Counted from the stretch's first letter, positions 6,885-15,137 are shown. The stretch: 24,888 nucleotides of DNA from JAJFVC01 sp039698075 (GCA_039698075.1 JBDKTJ010000118.1:1-24888), one strand, 5' to 3'. Translations and numbers: made by a program. The notes: generated from the sequence alone by a model not told the origin.

Positions 6885-7796
6885 ATGAGACGCACGACTG
6901 CGGCAAGCGGCACGGCCCAAAAACGTCCGCGCGGGTTCACGTTGGTCGAGCTTTTGGTGGTGATCACGATCATCGGCATCCTGATCGCTCTGTCGCTTCC
7001 GGCCGTTCAATCGGCCCGTGAGGCGGCGCGTCGAACCCAGTGCTTGAACAACCTGACGCAGATCGGGCTGGCCCTGCAAAACTACCAGTCGGCTCACGAA
7101 ATGCTCCCGCCCGGCACGATCGACGCCCGCGGACCGGTCCATAACAAGGCCGAAGGCTATCAGATGAGTTGGCTGGTTCAACTGCTGCCTTATGTGGACG
7201 AAGGCGTCATGTTCAAACACATGGATTTCGCGGTGGGGGCGTACGATCCGAAAAACGCCGCGGTTCGGGCCATTCGGGTGGCGCTTTGGATCTGTCCGAG
7301 CTACGCCGGCTCGTGGCGATTTGGACCGACCGGGCCCGACGCTCGCACCGACGCCAATGGTTTGGCGGGCACGTGGACCGTGAGCAACTACGCCGGTTGC
7401 CACAACGACGTTGAGGCGCCCATTGACACGGACAATCACGGCGTATTGTTTCTCAATAGCCACATTACGCAAAAAGACGTGACCGACGGTACGGCCCATA
7501 CGATTTACGTGGGCGAAAAGTTGACCGAGCAGAAGGACCTCGGTTGGATGTCGGGCACCCGGGCGACGTTGCGCAACACGGGGACGCCTTTGAATCAACC
7601 GATGGATCTAGCGTTACAGAAAAACGATCTGGCGGTGGGCGGATTCGAGTCGGACCATCCGACCGTTTGCAATTTTCTGTTCGGCGATGGGCGGGCGACG
7701 TCGGTCACCAAGGACATCGACGCGAAGCTGCTGAAGCAGTTGGGTGATCGCGCGGACGGCAAGCTATTGGATCGCGGCCCAACCCGCGACGAATAG
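6885..7796 (+). CDS. DUF1559 prepilin-like protein with H-X9-DG C-terminal motif
   Basis: A member of the planctomycete-specific, often very expanded, DUF1559 family of pilin-like proteins. The 303-residue protein has a basic leader cleaved after G17 (RPRG/FTLVELLVV), a hydrophobic helix, and the conserved segment PAVQSAREAARRTQCLNNL. The family hallmark, H258-X9-D268-G269, lies near the C-terminus. ATG 6885 has GGGGAG eight bases upstream; the ATG at 6870 overlaps the previous stop and is less likely. As the last gene of the operon and the most pilin-like one, it may supply the bulk subunit of the structure the other genes build. DUF1559 function is not established. Confidence 0.88.
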   Translation: MRRTTAASGTAQKRPRGFTLVELLVVITIIGILIALSLPAVQSAREAARRTQCLNNLTQIGLALQNYQSAHEMLPPGTIDARGPVHNKAEGYQMSWLVQLLPYVDEGVMFKHMDFAVGAYDPKNAAVRAIRVALWICPSYAGSWRFGPTGPDARTDANGLAGTWTVSNYAGCHNDVEAPIDTDNHGVLFLNSHITQKDVTDGTAHTIYVGEKLTEQKDLGWMSGTRATLRNTGTPLNQPMDLALQKNDLAVGGFESDHPTVCNFLFGDGRATSVTKDIDAKLLKQLGDRADGKLLDRGPTRDE

Positions 7797-7809
7797 GCAG
7801 GCGTCGGCG

Positions 7810-9549
7810 TCACGCCGCCAGGTCGATCGGACCGCTGGGACATTTTAGCTGAAACAGCCCGAACAACTCCTCTTGGGTCAGGCCGAGCTTGCGGCGAGAC
7901 TCGGCGCCCGAGAAAATCGTGTCAAACAACTCGCGTTTTTCCTGCAAGATACGGTCGATTCGCTCCTCAATTGTGTCGAGCGTCAAAAATCGCGTTACCG
8001 TCACCGGGCCGTCCACGCCGATGCGATGGGCACGGTTGATCGCTTGATCTTCGACCGCCGGGTTCCACCATCGGTCGAACAGAAACACGTAATTGACGAA
8101 CTGGAGGTTCAGACCCACGCCGCCGGCGCCATAGCTCATCAGCAACACATGCCGGCTCGAATCGCGTCGAAACCGCTCGATCACCGCGTCGCGGCGTCCG
8201 CTCGGCACGCGGCCATGATATTCCAGCGGGCCGAAACGATCGAGCCGTTGGGACAGTTTTTTGAGCGTTTCGACCCATTGGCTGAAGACGATCGCCTTGC
8301 GGCCGCTTTGGGCGATCTCTTCCAGGTCGGCCTCCAATCGCTCGAACTTCGCGCTGACGTCGGTTGCGGGGTCGAAATTGCAGATCTGCTTCAACCGCAG
8401 CACCAGTTCAAACACATGGCGGATCGTCGCGGCATCGCCCATCGCGGTCAACCGCACGACGCCCTCTTCCTCGGCCAATCGATAGCTTTCTCGCTGTTCC
8501 GGCAGGAGCTCCAACGGTTCGTCGTGGATCAACTTGGGCGGCAGGTCCTTCAGCACCTGGTCTTTCGTGCGTCGCAACACATGGTCGCCGATCGCGCGAC
8601 CGATGCTGCGCGGCTTCATGTCGGACGAAAGCATGCCCGGCGCGAGAAACTCGAAAATGCCTAACAAGTCGTCGACGCTGTTTTCGACCGGCGTGCCCGT
8701 CAGAGCCCAGTTGCGTTTGCGGGAAATGGAACGGACCACTTCGCTGGTCGTGCTGTCGCGGTTCTTGATCCGCTGCGATTCGTCGAGCACGACCAGATCA
8801 AAATGGCGATCCGCCAACAACGCGCGGTCGCGCAACAGCAATTCATAGTTGGCGATCCGGAGCGGCACGTCCGGAAGCGACCATTGCCACGCTCGCTTGG
8901 CGTGATCGCCCTCGACGACCATCGTCGACATTTCCGGCGCCCAGGTGGCGAACTCCCGCTGCCAGTTGGTCACCAGCGGCTTGGGACAGATCAGCAACAC
9001 GTCTCGAACCTCGCCGCGTCGCAGCAAAAGCCGAATGGCCGTGATGGCTTGCATCGTTTTGCCGAGTCCCATTTCGTCGGCCAACACGGCCGCCTGACGC
9101 GGATACAAAAACGCCACGCCCTCGAATTGAAACGGGAACGGCCGAAACGGAAACGTGAGCGAACCTTCATCCAGCAGCGACTCCAACGACGGTTGCAGCA
9201 CGTAGTGCAAGCGGTCGATCAGCTTCACCACATCGGCCGGAGGTTTGATGCGCGTCAGGGGCAGCGCCGATTCATTTGCCGATGGCGAGGTTGCCGCCGG
9301 TTTCGACGGCAGATCGATCGCCGGCGTGGTCGATTCCGGAAAGACGAAACTGCGCACCTGTACTTTCGGCCGCACGATGGGGATCGACACCACACGCGGC
9401 GCGGCGGACTCCAGCGAGCACGGCCGCGTTTCGAACGGCGTCGGCTGCTTGAGCAACGCATTCCACGGGGCCGAGACCACGACGGTCTCCATCCGCGGAT
9501 TCACCCCTTGGGTGATGGGCGGCGCGGGAGCATGCCAATGAAGGATCAT
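7810..9549 (-). CDS. SNF2/Rad54-family DNA helicase-like ATPase
   Basis: A 579-residue superfamily 2 ATPase that would translocate on double-stranded DNA or remodel nucleoprotein. Motif I is DEMGLGKT (158-165) and motif II is DESQ (256-259, where DEAH or DEAQ is more usual). Motif III is LTGTP (283-287), and the C-terminal lobe has YGAGGVGLNLQ and motif VI QAINRAHRIG (502-511). The N-terminal 130 residues are specific, Pro- and Ser-rich, and of no domain I recognise. There is no SWIM zinc finger, unlike many bacterial SNF2 proteins. Its ATG overlaps the stop of the upstream 192-aa gene by four bases, so the two are almost certainly co-translated. It converges on the DUF1559 gene with a 13-base gap. 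Confidence 0.9.
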   Translation of the reverse strand: MILHWHAPAPPITQGVNPRMETVVVSAPWNALLKQPTPFETRPCSLESAAPRVVSIPIVRPKVQVRSFVFPESTTPAIDLPSKPAATSPSANESALPLTRIKPPADVVKLIDRLHYVLQPSLESLLDEGSLTFPFRPFPFQFEGVAFLYPRQAAVLADEMGLGKTMQAITAIRLLLRRGEVRDVLLICPKPLVTNWQREFATWAPEMSTMVVEGDHAKRAWQWSLPDVPLRIANYELLLRDRALLADRHFDLVVLDESQRIKNRDSTTSEVVRSISRKRNWALTGTPVENSVDDLLGIFEFLAPGMLSSDMKPRSIGRAIGDHVLRRTKDQVLKDLPPKLIHDEPLELLPEQRESYRLAEEEGVVRLTAMGDAATIRHVFELVLRLKQICNFDPATDVSAKFERLEADLEEIAQSGRKAIVFSQWVETLKKLSQRLDRFGPLEYHGRVPSGRRDAVIERFRRDSSRHVLLMSYGAGGVGLNLQFVNYVFLFDRWWNPAVEDQAINRAHRIGVDGPVTVTRFLTLDTIEERIDRILQEKRELFDTIFSGAESRRKLGLTQEELFGLFQLKCPSGPIDLAA

Positions 9550-10124
9550 CGCACGGCCTGCTGGGCTTCTTCGATGGCTTCACGAATGCGTTGGAACGGT
9601 TCGGCCAGGTCGAATGAGTCGGCCAACTCGGCCAACTGTTCGGTAATCTGCCGCCGATCGTCTTCAGCCGATTCGGGCAACGCCAACCGGTTGCGGCCCA
9701 ACTGAAAGGTGACCAGCCGCGGGCCGTGATGGGCGGCGTCCACCCGAAACACTCGGCCCGACGATTCCGACGGTTCGACGACCGGCTCGTCCGAGCCTGG
9801 CAACACCAACGCCAGCGGAGTGGCGATGTGTTCTCGGGCGGCCATCACCGGCTGACGATCGGTGCAAATCAACTGTGCGGCGGCGCCAGCCCGACCGATC
9901 AGCGTCTGTCCGATCTGCTCGCCGTACAGAAACGCCTCCAACGTGGGACCGTAGAGAATCTGCTGGGCCCGATTCGGCTTGATCGGCGCCGTGCAGTGAA
10001 ACTCCAGCGGGCGTCCCAGGTGGTTCAACACCAAGTAGCCCCCGAAAAGCCCATGCTGCGGATGCTCGACAACCGTCAGAAACCCCATAAGCAGTTTGGA
10101 CTTAGAATCGTTGTTGCTCGTCAT
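9546..10124 (-). CDS. Conserved-looking hypothetical protein, partner of the SNF2 gene
   Basis: I do not recognise a domain. The 192-residue protein has no signal peptide or membrane segment. The first half (about 12-70) is compact and globular-looking (GFLTVVEHPQHGLFGGYLVLN, then RPLEFHCTAPIKPNRAQQILYG). The last 45 residues are acidic, helical and Gln/Glu-rich. It starts a two-gene unit with the SNF2 protein (ATGA overlap at 9546-9549). A role as accessory or targeting subunit of the SNF2 protein is inferred from coupling only. There is no clear Shine-Dalgarno before ATG 10124; an internal ATG at codon 13 is possible. Confidence 0.75.
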   Translation of the reverse strand: MTSNNDSKSKLLMGFLTVVEHPQHGLFGGYLVLNHLGRPLEFHCTAPIKPNRAQQILYGPTLEAFLYGEQIGQTLIGRAGAAAQLICTDRQPVMAAREHIATPLALVLPGSDEPVVEPSESSGRVFRVDAAHHGPRLVTFQLGRNRLALPESAEDDRRQITEQLAELADSFDLAEPFQRIREAIEEAQQAVR

Positions 10125-10447
10125 GGCAGTTGGTGGTGTCTGTGTTGTGCGATCGTATACATCTTGCCCATTTTTGCGTTTATAAAAACGCCCGCTTCCT
10201 CCGGCATCGGGTGGCGACGAGTAAGGACTTTAAGGATTGCAGCGGCATGCCACGCGAGAGGTAGTTGTACGCCATGCCGTTGATCTGCCAGAGGGCGCGT
10301 AAGGATTTTTCGGCTGAAAAACGTCGTGCCGGCCGGACGTACCTTGCTTTCCCCCCGTCGCGAGCCATTTTCGGAGAATCCGTGTCAGATGCTCGACATT
10401 TCGAGGGCGTTCTGTTTATACTGAGGAGTGAAAGGAATGTGAGACGC
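10125..10447. other. Divergent intergenic region, 323 bases
   Basis: It separates the SNF2 pair (minus) from the 158-aa gene (plus). It holds two perfect inverted repeats: GCGTTT-ATAA-AAACGC (10176-10191) and TTTTTC-GGCT-GAAAAA (10306-10321). It also holds a plus-strand promoter (10393-10422). A minus-strand reading frame across 10210-10305 resembles the end of a tyrosine recombinase. I found no convincing promoter for the minus-strand pair; TATACG and TATAAA boxes are present without a matching -35. Confidence 0.5.
10393..10422 (+). promoter_or_regulatory. Sigma-70-like promoter for the 158-aa gene
   Basis: TCGACA (10393-10398; 5 of 6 to TTGACA), an 18-base spacer and TATACT (10417-10422; 5 of 6 to TATAAT). 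Transcription would start near 10429, giving a leader of about 20 bases before ATG 10448. Confidence 0.6.
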
Positions 10448-10924
10448 ATGAACAACGATTCGCCGCGAACACGTCCTCCCTTGTTCAGTCAAATTGACGT
10501 TTCTCAGGCCAATTATTCGCCGAATTCGGGCGGTCGCCAGGATATCGAACAGACGCGGTTGCTGCGGGAACTTCTCGCGGCGCAGGATCGTCAGAACGAA
10601 CTGCTTGAAGAGATGGTCACGCAGTTTGGCGCGGCGCAGCGTCAACGGGCCGCCGAGCTGGGACAGTGGAAACAGGCCAATCCGCATTTGGCCCAAAGTT
10701 GTCGGGCCGCCGCCGAAGCGCTCGGCAAGGTGCAGACCGAGTTCCTCGAATCATTGACCAGCGAGGTCAACGCCAACTACGAGAGCCTGATGGACGGCGA
10801 GTTTATGCTCAACGAGTTTGTCGACCGTTTTGGACCGCGCATGGCTCATCTGAACGGACTGCTTCAAGTCCTCTCGCAACTCAGTGCGGTGCCGAATCCG
10901 ACCGGCGCGCCGAACATTCCCTGA
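10448..10924 (+). CDS. Hypothetical helical protein, 158 aa
   Basis: A soluble, strongly helical protein of no domain I can name. The first 30 residues are polar. Residues about 32-65 form a heptad-rich segment (TRLLRELLAAQDRQNELLEEM) likely to be a coiled coil. The conserved-looking segment LMDGEFMLNEFVDRFGPR lies near 115-132, and the end is Pro-rich. ATG 10448 has AAAGGA 11 bases upstream. GTG 10439, with GAGGAG upstream, would add three residues. The coiled-coil gene at 10960 follows by 35 bases in the same direction, so the two may form an operon. I infer a structural or scaffold role only weakly. Confidence 0.75.
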   Translation: MNNDSPRTRPPLFSQIDVSQANYSPNSGGRQDIEQTRLLRELLAAQDRQNELLEEMVTQFGAAQRQRAAELGQWKQANPHLAQSCRAAAEALGKVQTEFLESLTSEVNANYESLMDGEFMLNEFVDRFGPRMAHLNGLLQVLSQLSAVPNPTGAPNIP

Positions 10925-10959
10925 TCTCATTCGCGGCACGATCGTGAGGGGATTCCGCC

Positions 10960-11163
10960 ATGCGGGAAAAGCTTTTAGCGCATGGCGACATCCGCTACCG
11001 CAAAGCCCTTGAGTCGGAATATCGCAAACAGCTTGCCGATCTACAGGTCAAGCTGAAATCGGCGGAGATGGAATCGCGACGTTTGGAAATCGTCGAGCAA
11101 ATCGCCCGACTGACCGAAACCCATCGCGAACAACTGCGGACGATCGGACGCAGTTTGTTTTGA
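10960..11163 (+). CDS. Small coiled-coil protein, 67 aa
   Basis: The whole protein is one charged helix (for example YRKQLADLQVKLKSAEMESRRL) with heptad spacing and no Cys, membrane segment or signal peptide. The start is supported by GAGGGG (10946-10951) eight bases before the ATG. Codon use matches the neighbours. It is downstream of another predicted coiled-coil protein and could bind it; this is inference from position. It ends 31 bases before the end of a convergent gene. Confidence 0.65.
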   Translation: MREKLLAHGDIRYRKALESEYRKQLADLQVKLKSAEMESRRLEIVEQIARLTETHREQLRTIGRSLF

Positions 11164-11194
11164 CACGGCTCGAACGTGCGGGCGAGGGGTCTTG

Positions 11195-11518
11195 CTACCA
11201 GCCCATCACCATGTTCGATTCGATCGCCTTTCGGGACCGTTCCAGATCGGCCCCGGTCTTTTGCATGTAAAGCCGAATGGCATGCAATTTGTCGCCGGCC
11301 GCTTTGGCCAGGCAATCCCGAGCCGTTGAGCAGGGATCGGTCGGACCGGTGATCCCCAAAGCCGACTTCGAAATGACCCACGTATCACGAGGACGCCGAG
11401 TCACGCGAATCGGCGGCTCTTGCGGATAGCTCTCGTGGACCACTTCCGTGGCGGCAGGCTCGTCGGCGGCCCAGGTGATGATGATATGCGAGGCAGTTTC
11501 AACTTCAAACAGCGGCAT
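11195..11518 (-). CDS. Hypothetical protein, 107 aa
   Basis: No domain is recognised. The first half is beta-like (MPLFEVETASHIIITWAADE, RVTRRPRDTWVISKSA). The second half has two Cys close together (DPCSTARDCLAKAAG) and then a helix with an RLYMQKTGADLERSRKAI segment. It has no signal peptide. I chose ATG 11518, which has GAGAAAGA at a good distance. An upstream ATG at 11548 would add ten residues but lacks a binding site. A strong candidate promoter lies 57-85 bases upstream. It is divergent from hcp. Confidence 0.65.
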   Translation of the reverse strand: MPLFEVETASHIIITWAADEPAATEVVHESYPQEPPIRVTRRPRDTWVISKSALGITGPTDPCSTARDCLAKAAGDKLHAIRLYMQKTGADLERSRKAIESNMVMGW

Positions 11519-11574
11519 AAACGGCGTCTTTCTCGGGCTGGAGACCACTGGATACGAATACCAACACCACTGGC

Positions 11575-11603
11575 ATGGTAAAACCGTTGGGCGTTTCTGT
11601 CAA
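11575..11603 (-). promoter_or_regulatory. Sigma-70-like promoter for the 107-aa gene
   Basis: On the minus strand: perfect TTGACA (11603-11598), a 17-base spacer and TACCAT (11580-11575; 4 of 6). The transcript would start near 11568, about 50 bases before ATG 11518. Confidence 0.55.
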
Positions 11604-11765
11604 CGGCACCACTCGTTCTGGGGGTGTGTTTTGTCCATGGCGGGATCTTGTCTGTTCGGTCGAGGCATTTTAGGGGGGACTTGCCTGGCCAAGTACAATT
11701 GCCTGACGAATGACCGCTTGGTCGGCTGAAGTTCCTCGTTCCATTTTCAGAAAGGTCTCCCACCG

Positions 11766-13424
11766 ATGTACTGTTACCAATGCGAACAGACGGCGCAAGG
11801 AACCGGTTGCACGAAGTTCGGGGTTTGCGGCAAGGATCCGACTTCAGCGGCACTGCAGGACCTGTTGGTCTACGCGGTGAAAGGGATTTCGATGTATGCG
11901 CATCGGGCTGCGCAACTGGGGGCCCGCGATCCGGCGGTCGATCGCACGATGATCGAATGCCTGTTCGCCACAGTGACCAACGTGGATTTTGATCCCGAGC
12001 GGTTGCAAGGACACTTGCAAGACGCCGCTGCGGCGCGCGATCGGGCTCGGCGGCTTTATGAGTCGGCCTGCGTCAAGGCCGGCCGAACGCCCGAGACATT
12101 CGACGGGCCCGCGGCTTGGCAACCGGCCCAGGGACTGGGCGCCCTGGTCCGGCAAGGCGAGGAAGTGTCCATTCTAAAACGTCGGACGCAGTTGGGGCCC
12201 GATGTGGCCGGGCTTCAGGACTTGACACTGTTCGGATTGAAGGGCGCCGCCGCTTATGCCGATCACGCCTATTTGCTTGGCTATGAAGAGCCTGCCCTTT
12301 ACGCCGCTTTTCACGAGGCCCTCGATTTTCTGACTCGTTCGGACGTTTCGGTCGATCTGTTGCTCGCCCTGGCCATGCAGACCGGCAAGCTGAACCTGGA
12401 CGTGATGACGCTGCTCGACAAGGCCAATACCGGCGTCTATGGACAGCCCGAGCCGACGCGTGTCCGCGTGACGCCGATTCGCGGCAAGGCGATCGTGGTT
12501 TCGGGCCACGATTTGAAGGACCTCGACGCCTTGTTGCAGCAGACCGAAGGCAAGGGCATCCACGTCTACACGCACGGCGAGATGCTTCCGTGTCATGCGT
12601 ATCCCGGACTAAAAAAATACAAGCACTTGGTCGGCAACTACGGCGGCGCGTGGCAGGACCAGCGGACGGAGTTCGACGCGTTTCCCGGCGCGATCTTGAT
12701 GACGACCAATTGCATCCAACGGCCGAAGGAAACCTATCAGGGCCGCATTTTCACCACGGGGCTGGTCGCCTGGCCTGGCGTTCAGCACATCGGGGTGAAC
12801 CGCGATTTTACGCCGGTCATCGAGGCTGCGTTGGCCGCCGAGGGGTTTGCGGCGGACTCGCCGGAACAGTGGATCATGGTCGGATTCGGCCACCACGCCG
12901 TGTTGGCTGTCGCCGACAAGATCGTTGCGGCGGTGCAGGCCAAACGGATTCGGCACTTCTTCCTGGTCGGCGGTTGCGACGGTGCGAAGTCGGGCCGCAA
13001 TTATTACACCGAGTTTGCTCAACGCGTGCCCCACGACTGCGTCCTTCTGACGTTGGCCTGCGGTAAGTATCGTTTCAACAAGCTCGAGTTCGGCGAGATC
13101 GACGGCATCCCGCGATTGCTGGACGTCGGCCAATGCAACGACGCCTACTCGGCGATCCGCATTGCCACGGCGTTGGCCGAGGCGTTTCATTGCGACGTGA
13201 ACGAACTGCCGCTGTCGATGGTCTTGAGCTGGTTCGAGCAGAAAGCCGTCGCAATTTTGCTGACGCTGCTTTACTTGGGCGTCAAAAACATTCGACTGGG
13301 CCCGAGCCTTCCGGCATTTATTACGCCCACCGTGCTGAGCGTGTTGGCCCAAAAGTTTGCCGTCACGCCGATCACGACGCCCGAGGCTGACTTGGCGGCG
13401 ATCCTGCACGGGACGGCATCGTAA
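11766..13424 (+). CDS. hcp: Hybrid-cluster protein (hydroxylamine/NO reductase), class I
   Basis: A cytoplasmic iron-sulfur enzyme linked to nitrosative stress: hydroxylamine reduction in vitro, and NO reduction in the E. coli homologue. The 552-residue protein has the N-terminal CX2CX8CX5C set (C3, C6, C15, C21), the class I pattern typical of anaerobe-type enzymes. All eight expected ligands of the hybrid 4Fe-2S-2O cluster are present: H248, E272, C316, C404, C432, C457, E491 and K493. The start has AGAAAGG ten bases upstream. No hcr reductase gene is adjacent, so electrons must come from elsewhere. The upstream gap has a TACAAT -10-like box (11694-11699) overlapping a weak ACTTG-N6-CAAGT repeat, but no -35, so expression may depend on an activator. 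Confidence 0.95.
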   Translation: MYCYQCEQTAQGTGCTKFGVCGKDPTSAALQDLLVYAVKGISMYAHRAAQLGARDPAVDRTMIECLFATVTNVDFDPERLQGHLQDAAAARDRARRLYESACVKAGRTPETFDGPAAWQPAQGLGALVRQGEEVSILKRRTQLGPDVAGLQDLTLFGLKGAAAYADHAYLLGYEEPALYAAFHEALDFLTRSDVSVDLLLALAMQTGKLNLDVMTLLDKANTGVYGQPEPTRVRVTPIRGKAIVVSGHDLKDLDALLQQTEGKGIHVYTHGEMLPCHAYPGLKKYKHLVGNYGGAWQDQRTEFDAFPGAILMTTNCIQRPKETYQGRIFTTGLVAWPGVQHIGVNRDFTPVIEAALAAEGFAADSPEQWIMVGFGHHAVLAVADKIVAAVQAKRIRHFFLVGGCDGAKSGRNYYTEFAQRVPHDCVLLTLACGKYRFNKLEFGEIDGIPRLLDVGQCNDAYSAIRIATALAEAFHCDVNELPLSMVLSWFEQKAVAILLTLLYLGVKNIRLGPSLPAFITPTVLSVLAQKFAVTPITTPEADLAAILHGTAS

Positions 13425-13478
13425 GCCATCGCGTGCAACGAACCGTCCAACGCGGGGACGACAAAATAAACCGGGATG

Positions 13479-15137
13479 TCAATAGGTTCCCGTTCGGGCT
13501 TGAAGCGGTTGGCCAAACTGTCGGGCGGCTTGCAACGCAGCGTTGAGCATCGCGTCGCCGCCGGCGGGCAGTTGGCCGTCGATCGGTCGGGCGGCCGTGC
13601 GGGTCGGACGAGCCAGCACGTCGGGCTCGACGCCGATTCGGCTGTACGGACGTCCGGTCGGCGAATAGAACTTCGCCGTGGTCAGACGCACGCCGGCGGT
13701 CGAATCGTCCAACGGGAAAATGCCTTGGACCGAGCCTTTGCCGAAACTCTTGATGCCGACGATCGTACCGCGATGATGGTCACGAATCGCACCGGCGAAA
13801 ATCTCGGCCGCGCTGGCGCTGTCCTGGTCGATCAGCACGACCAGCGGCATTTGCCACTTGCCTTGCACGTGGGCCGAGTAGGTGAAATCTTCCTGCACGC
13901 TTCGGCCTCGCGTCGACACGATAATACCGCGTTCGATGAAACGATCGGCCGCCTCGACCGCCGAGAGCAGCAATCCGCCCGGGTTGCCGCGAACGTCGAT
14001 CACGAGGCTCTTCATGCCGTCGCGGTGCAGTTTCCAAAGGGCGGCGTCGAGGTCGCGGGCCGTGGTTTTTTGGAAGCAGGTCAGCTTGAAATATCCGATG
14101 CCGTATTGCCGATCGACGATGGACACCTGATCGACGCTGGGCACTTCGACGCGGCGACGTTGCACCTCGAGCTGACGCGACGGCTGGCCGGGCGCGGCCA
14201 ACGCGAGCGACACGGCGGTGCCCTCGAGACCCTGCAAAAGGTTTGCCGCTTGATCGGTTGAGAGATGGTCGGTCGACTGGCCGTCGATGGCCAAAATGCG
14301 ATCCTGCGGCAGCACGCCCGACTGCTCGGCCGGGCTGCCGGAAATGACCCGAACGATCACCAAAGCGTTTTGCTGCGCCTTCAATTCGACGCCGAGGCCG
14401 ACAAAATTGCCCTCGATTTGGGCATAGACTTCGTTCAACTGATCGGGCGTCAGATAGGTTGAGTACGGATCCAACGCGCTGGTCGCGCCGCAGAGATATT
14501 CCAACACGACCGCGGAGGCCGCGACGTGGAGCCGTTGTTCGGCCAATCGCGCGACGGCGGCGACCGTCTCTCGGGCGTCGTCTCGGCTGGCGATGGTTCG
14601 CATCGCGATCAGGCTTCGCATCTCGCGGCAAAACGCGTCGATGGCCGGGCGATCGTCCGGGGCGACGTTTTGATTCACGAACATCGGCTCGCCGAGCGCC
14701 ATCTCAAGATTGCCGGCGCCGTGATCGAGCAATGTCTTCCAATGCGGGATTTCGACGTAATGGGTTTCAATCTTCAACAGCACCTGGCCGTACAACTCCA
14801 ACGCGCGCTCGGTGGACAATTGCGAAACCGACCGTCGAAAACTTCGGTCGGCGTAACGGCGTTCCAAATCATAATGGAGCCGCGCGGAGTCGAACCGCTG
14901 TTGAAGTTGGGCGTCGTTGGGATAGTGCCGTATGGCGTCTTCGTAATGGGCCAGCGCCTCGCCCCAGCGATGTTGCTGTTCGAATTGCCGCCCGCTTTGC
15001 AGAAACCCGGCGACGTCGCCGTTGGCATCCGACGTGAGAAACTTGGCGGTGGTTTGACCAAACGCCGGCAGCGCAATCGCAAAAGCTGCAAGGATCAAGA
15101 AGACACGGAAGTCAATCGAGGGGACCCAGCGTCGCAT
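13479..15137 (-). CDS. Secreted carboxy-terminal processing protease (S41, TPR-PDZ)
   Basis: A CtpA/Prc-type serine protease that cleaves envelope proteins near their C-terminus. From ATG 15137 the 552-residue protein has a signal peptide (hydrophobic 11-24, likely cut after ALPAFG). A TPR-like helical pair follows at about 40-97 (WGEALAHYEDAIRHYPND). Then come a linker, a PDZ domain at about 244-327 (GLGVELKAQQ, SGVLPQDRILAIDGQ) and the S41 core at about 337-512. The catalytic set is Ser442 (DSASAAEIF), Lys467 (FGKGSVQ) and Gln471, with the Ser-Lys spacing of 25 seen in known members. The frame is open upstream, but ATG 15137 gives the signal peptide and has AGGACGG before it. It converges on hcp. 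Confidence 0.9.
   Translation of the reverse strand: MRRWVPSIDFRVFLILAAFAIALPAFGQTTAKFLTSDANGDVAGFLQSGRQFEQQHRWGEALAHYEDAIRHYPNDAQLQQRFDSARLHYDLERRYADRSFRRSVSQLSTERALELYGQVLLKIETHYVEIPHWKTLLDHGAGNLEMALGEPMFVNQNVAPDDRPAIDAFCREMRSLIAMRTIASRDDARETVAAVARLAEQRLHVAASAVVLEYLCGATSALDPYSTYLTPDQLNEVYAQIEGNFVGLGVELKAQQNALVIVRVISGSPAEQSGVLPQDRILAIDGQSTDHLSTDQAANLLQGLEGTAVSLALAAPGQPSRQLEVQRRRVEVPSVDQVSIVDRQYGIGYFKLTCFQKTTARDLDAALWKLHRDGMKSLVIDVRGNPGGLLLSAVEAADRFIERGIIVSTRGRSVQEDFTYSAHVQGKWQMPLVVLIDQDSASAAEIFAGAIRDHHRGTIVGIKSFGKGSVQGIFPLDDSTAGVRLTTAKFYSPTGRPYSRIGVEPDVLARPTRTAARPIDGQLPAGGDAMLNAALQAARQFGQPLQARTGTY

Noticed and set aside
7873..8664. 263-codon plus-strand ORF opposite the SNF2 gene
   Set aside because: The minus-strand SNF2 frame has a full set of helicase motifs; the plus-strand ORF has none.
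10176..10191. GCGTTT-ATAA-AAACGC as a terminator
   Set aside because: No T-run follows on either strand and no transcript ends here; it is more likely an operator or chance palindrome.
11679..11699. ACTTG-N6-CAAGT repeat and TACAAT as an hcp promoter/operator
   Set aside because: The arms are only five bases and there is no -35. Noted in the hcp entry but too weak to list as a site.
11448..11729. 93-codon plus-strand ORF upstream of hcp
   Set aside because: It overlaps the minus-strand 107-aa gene and both promoter regions, and the start has no binding site.
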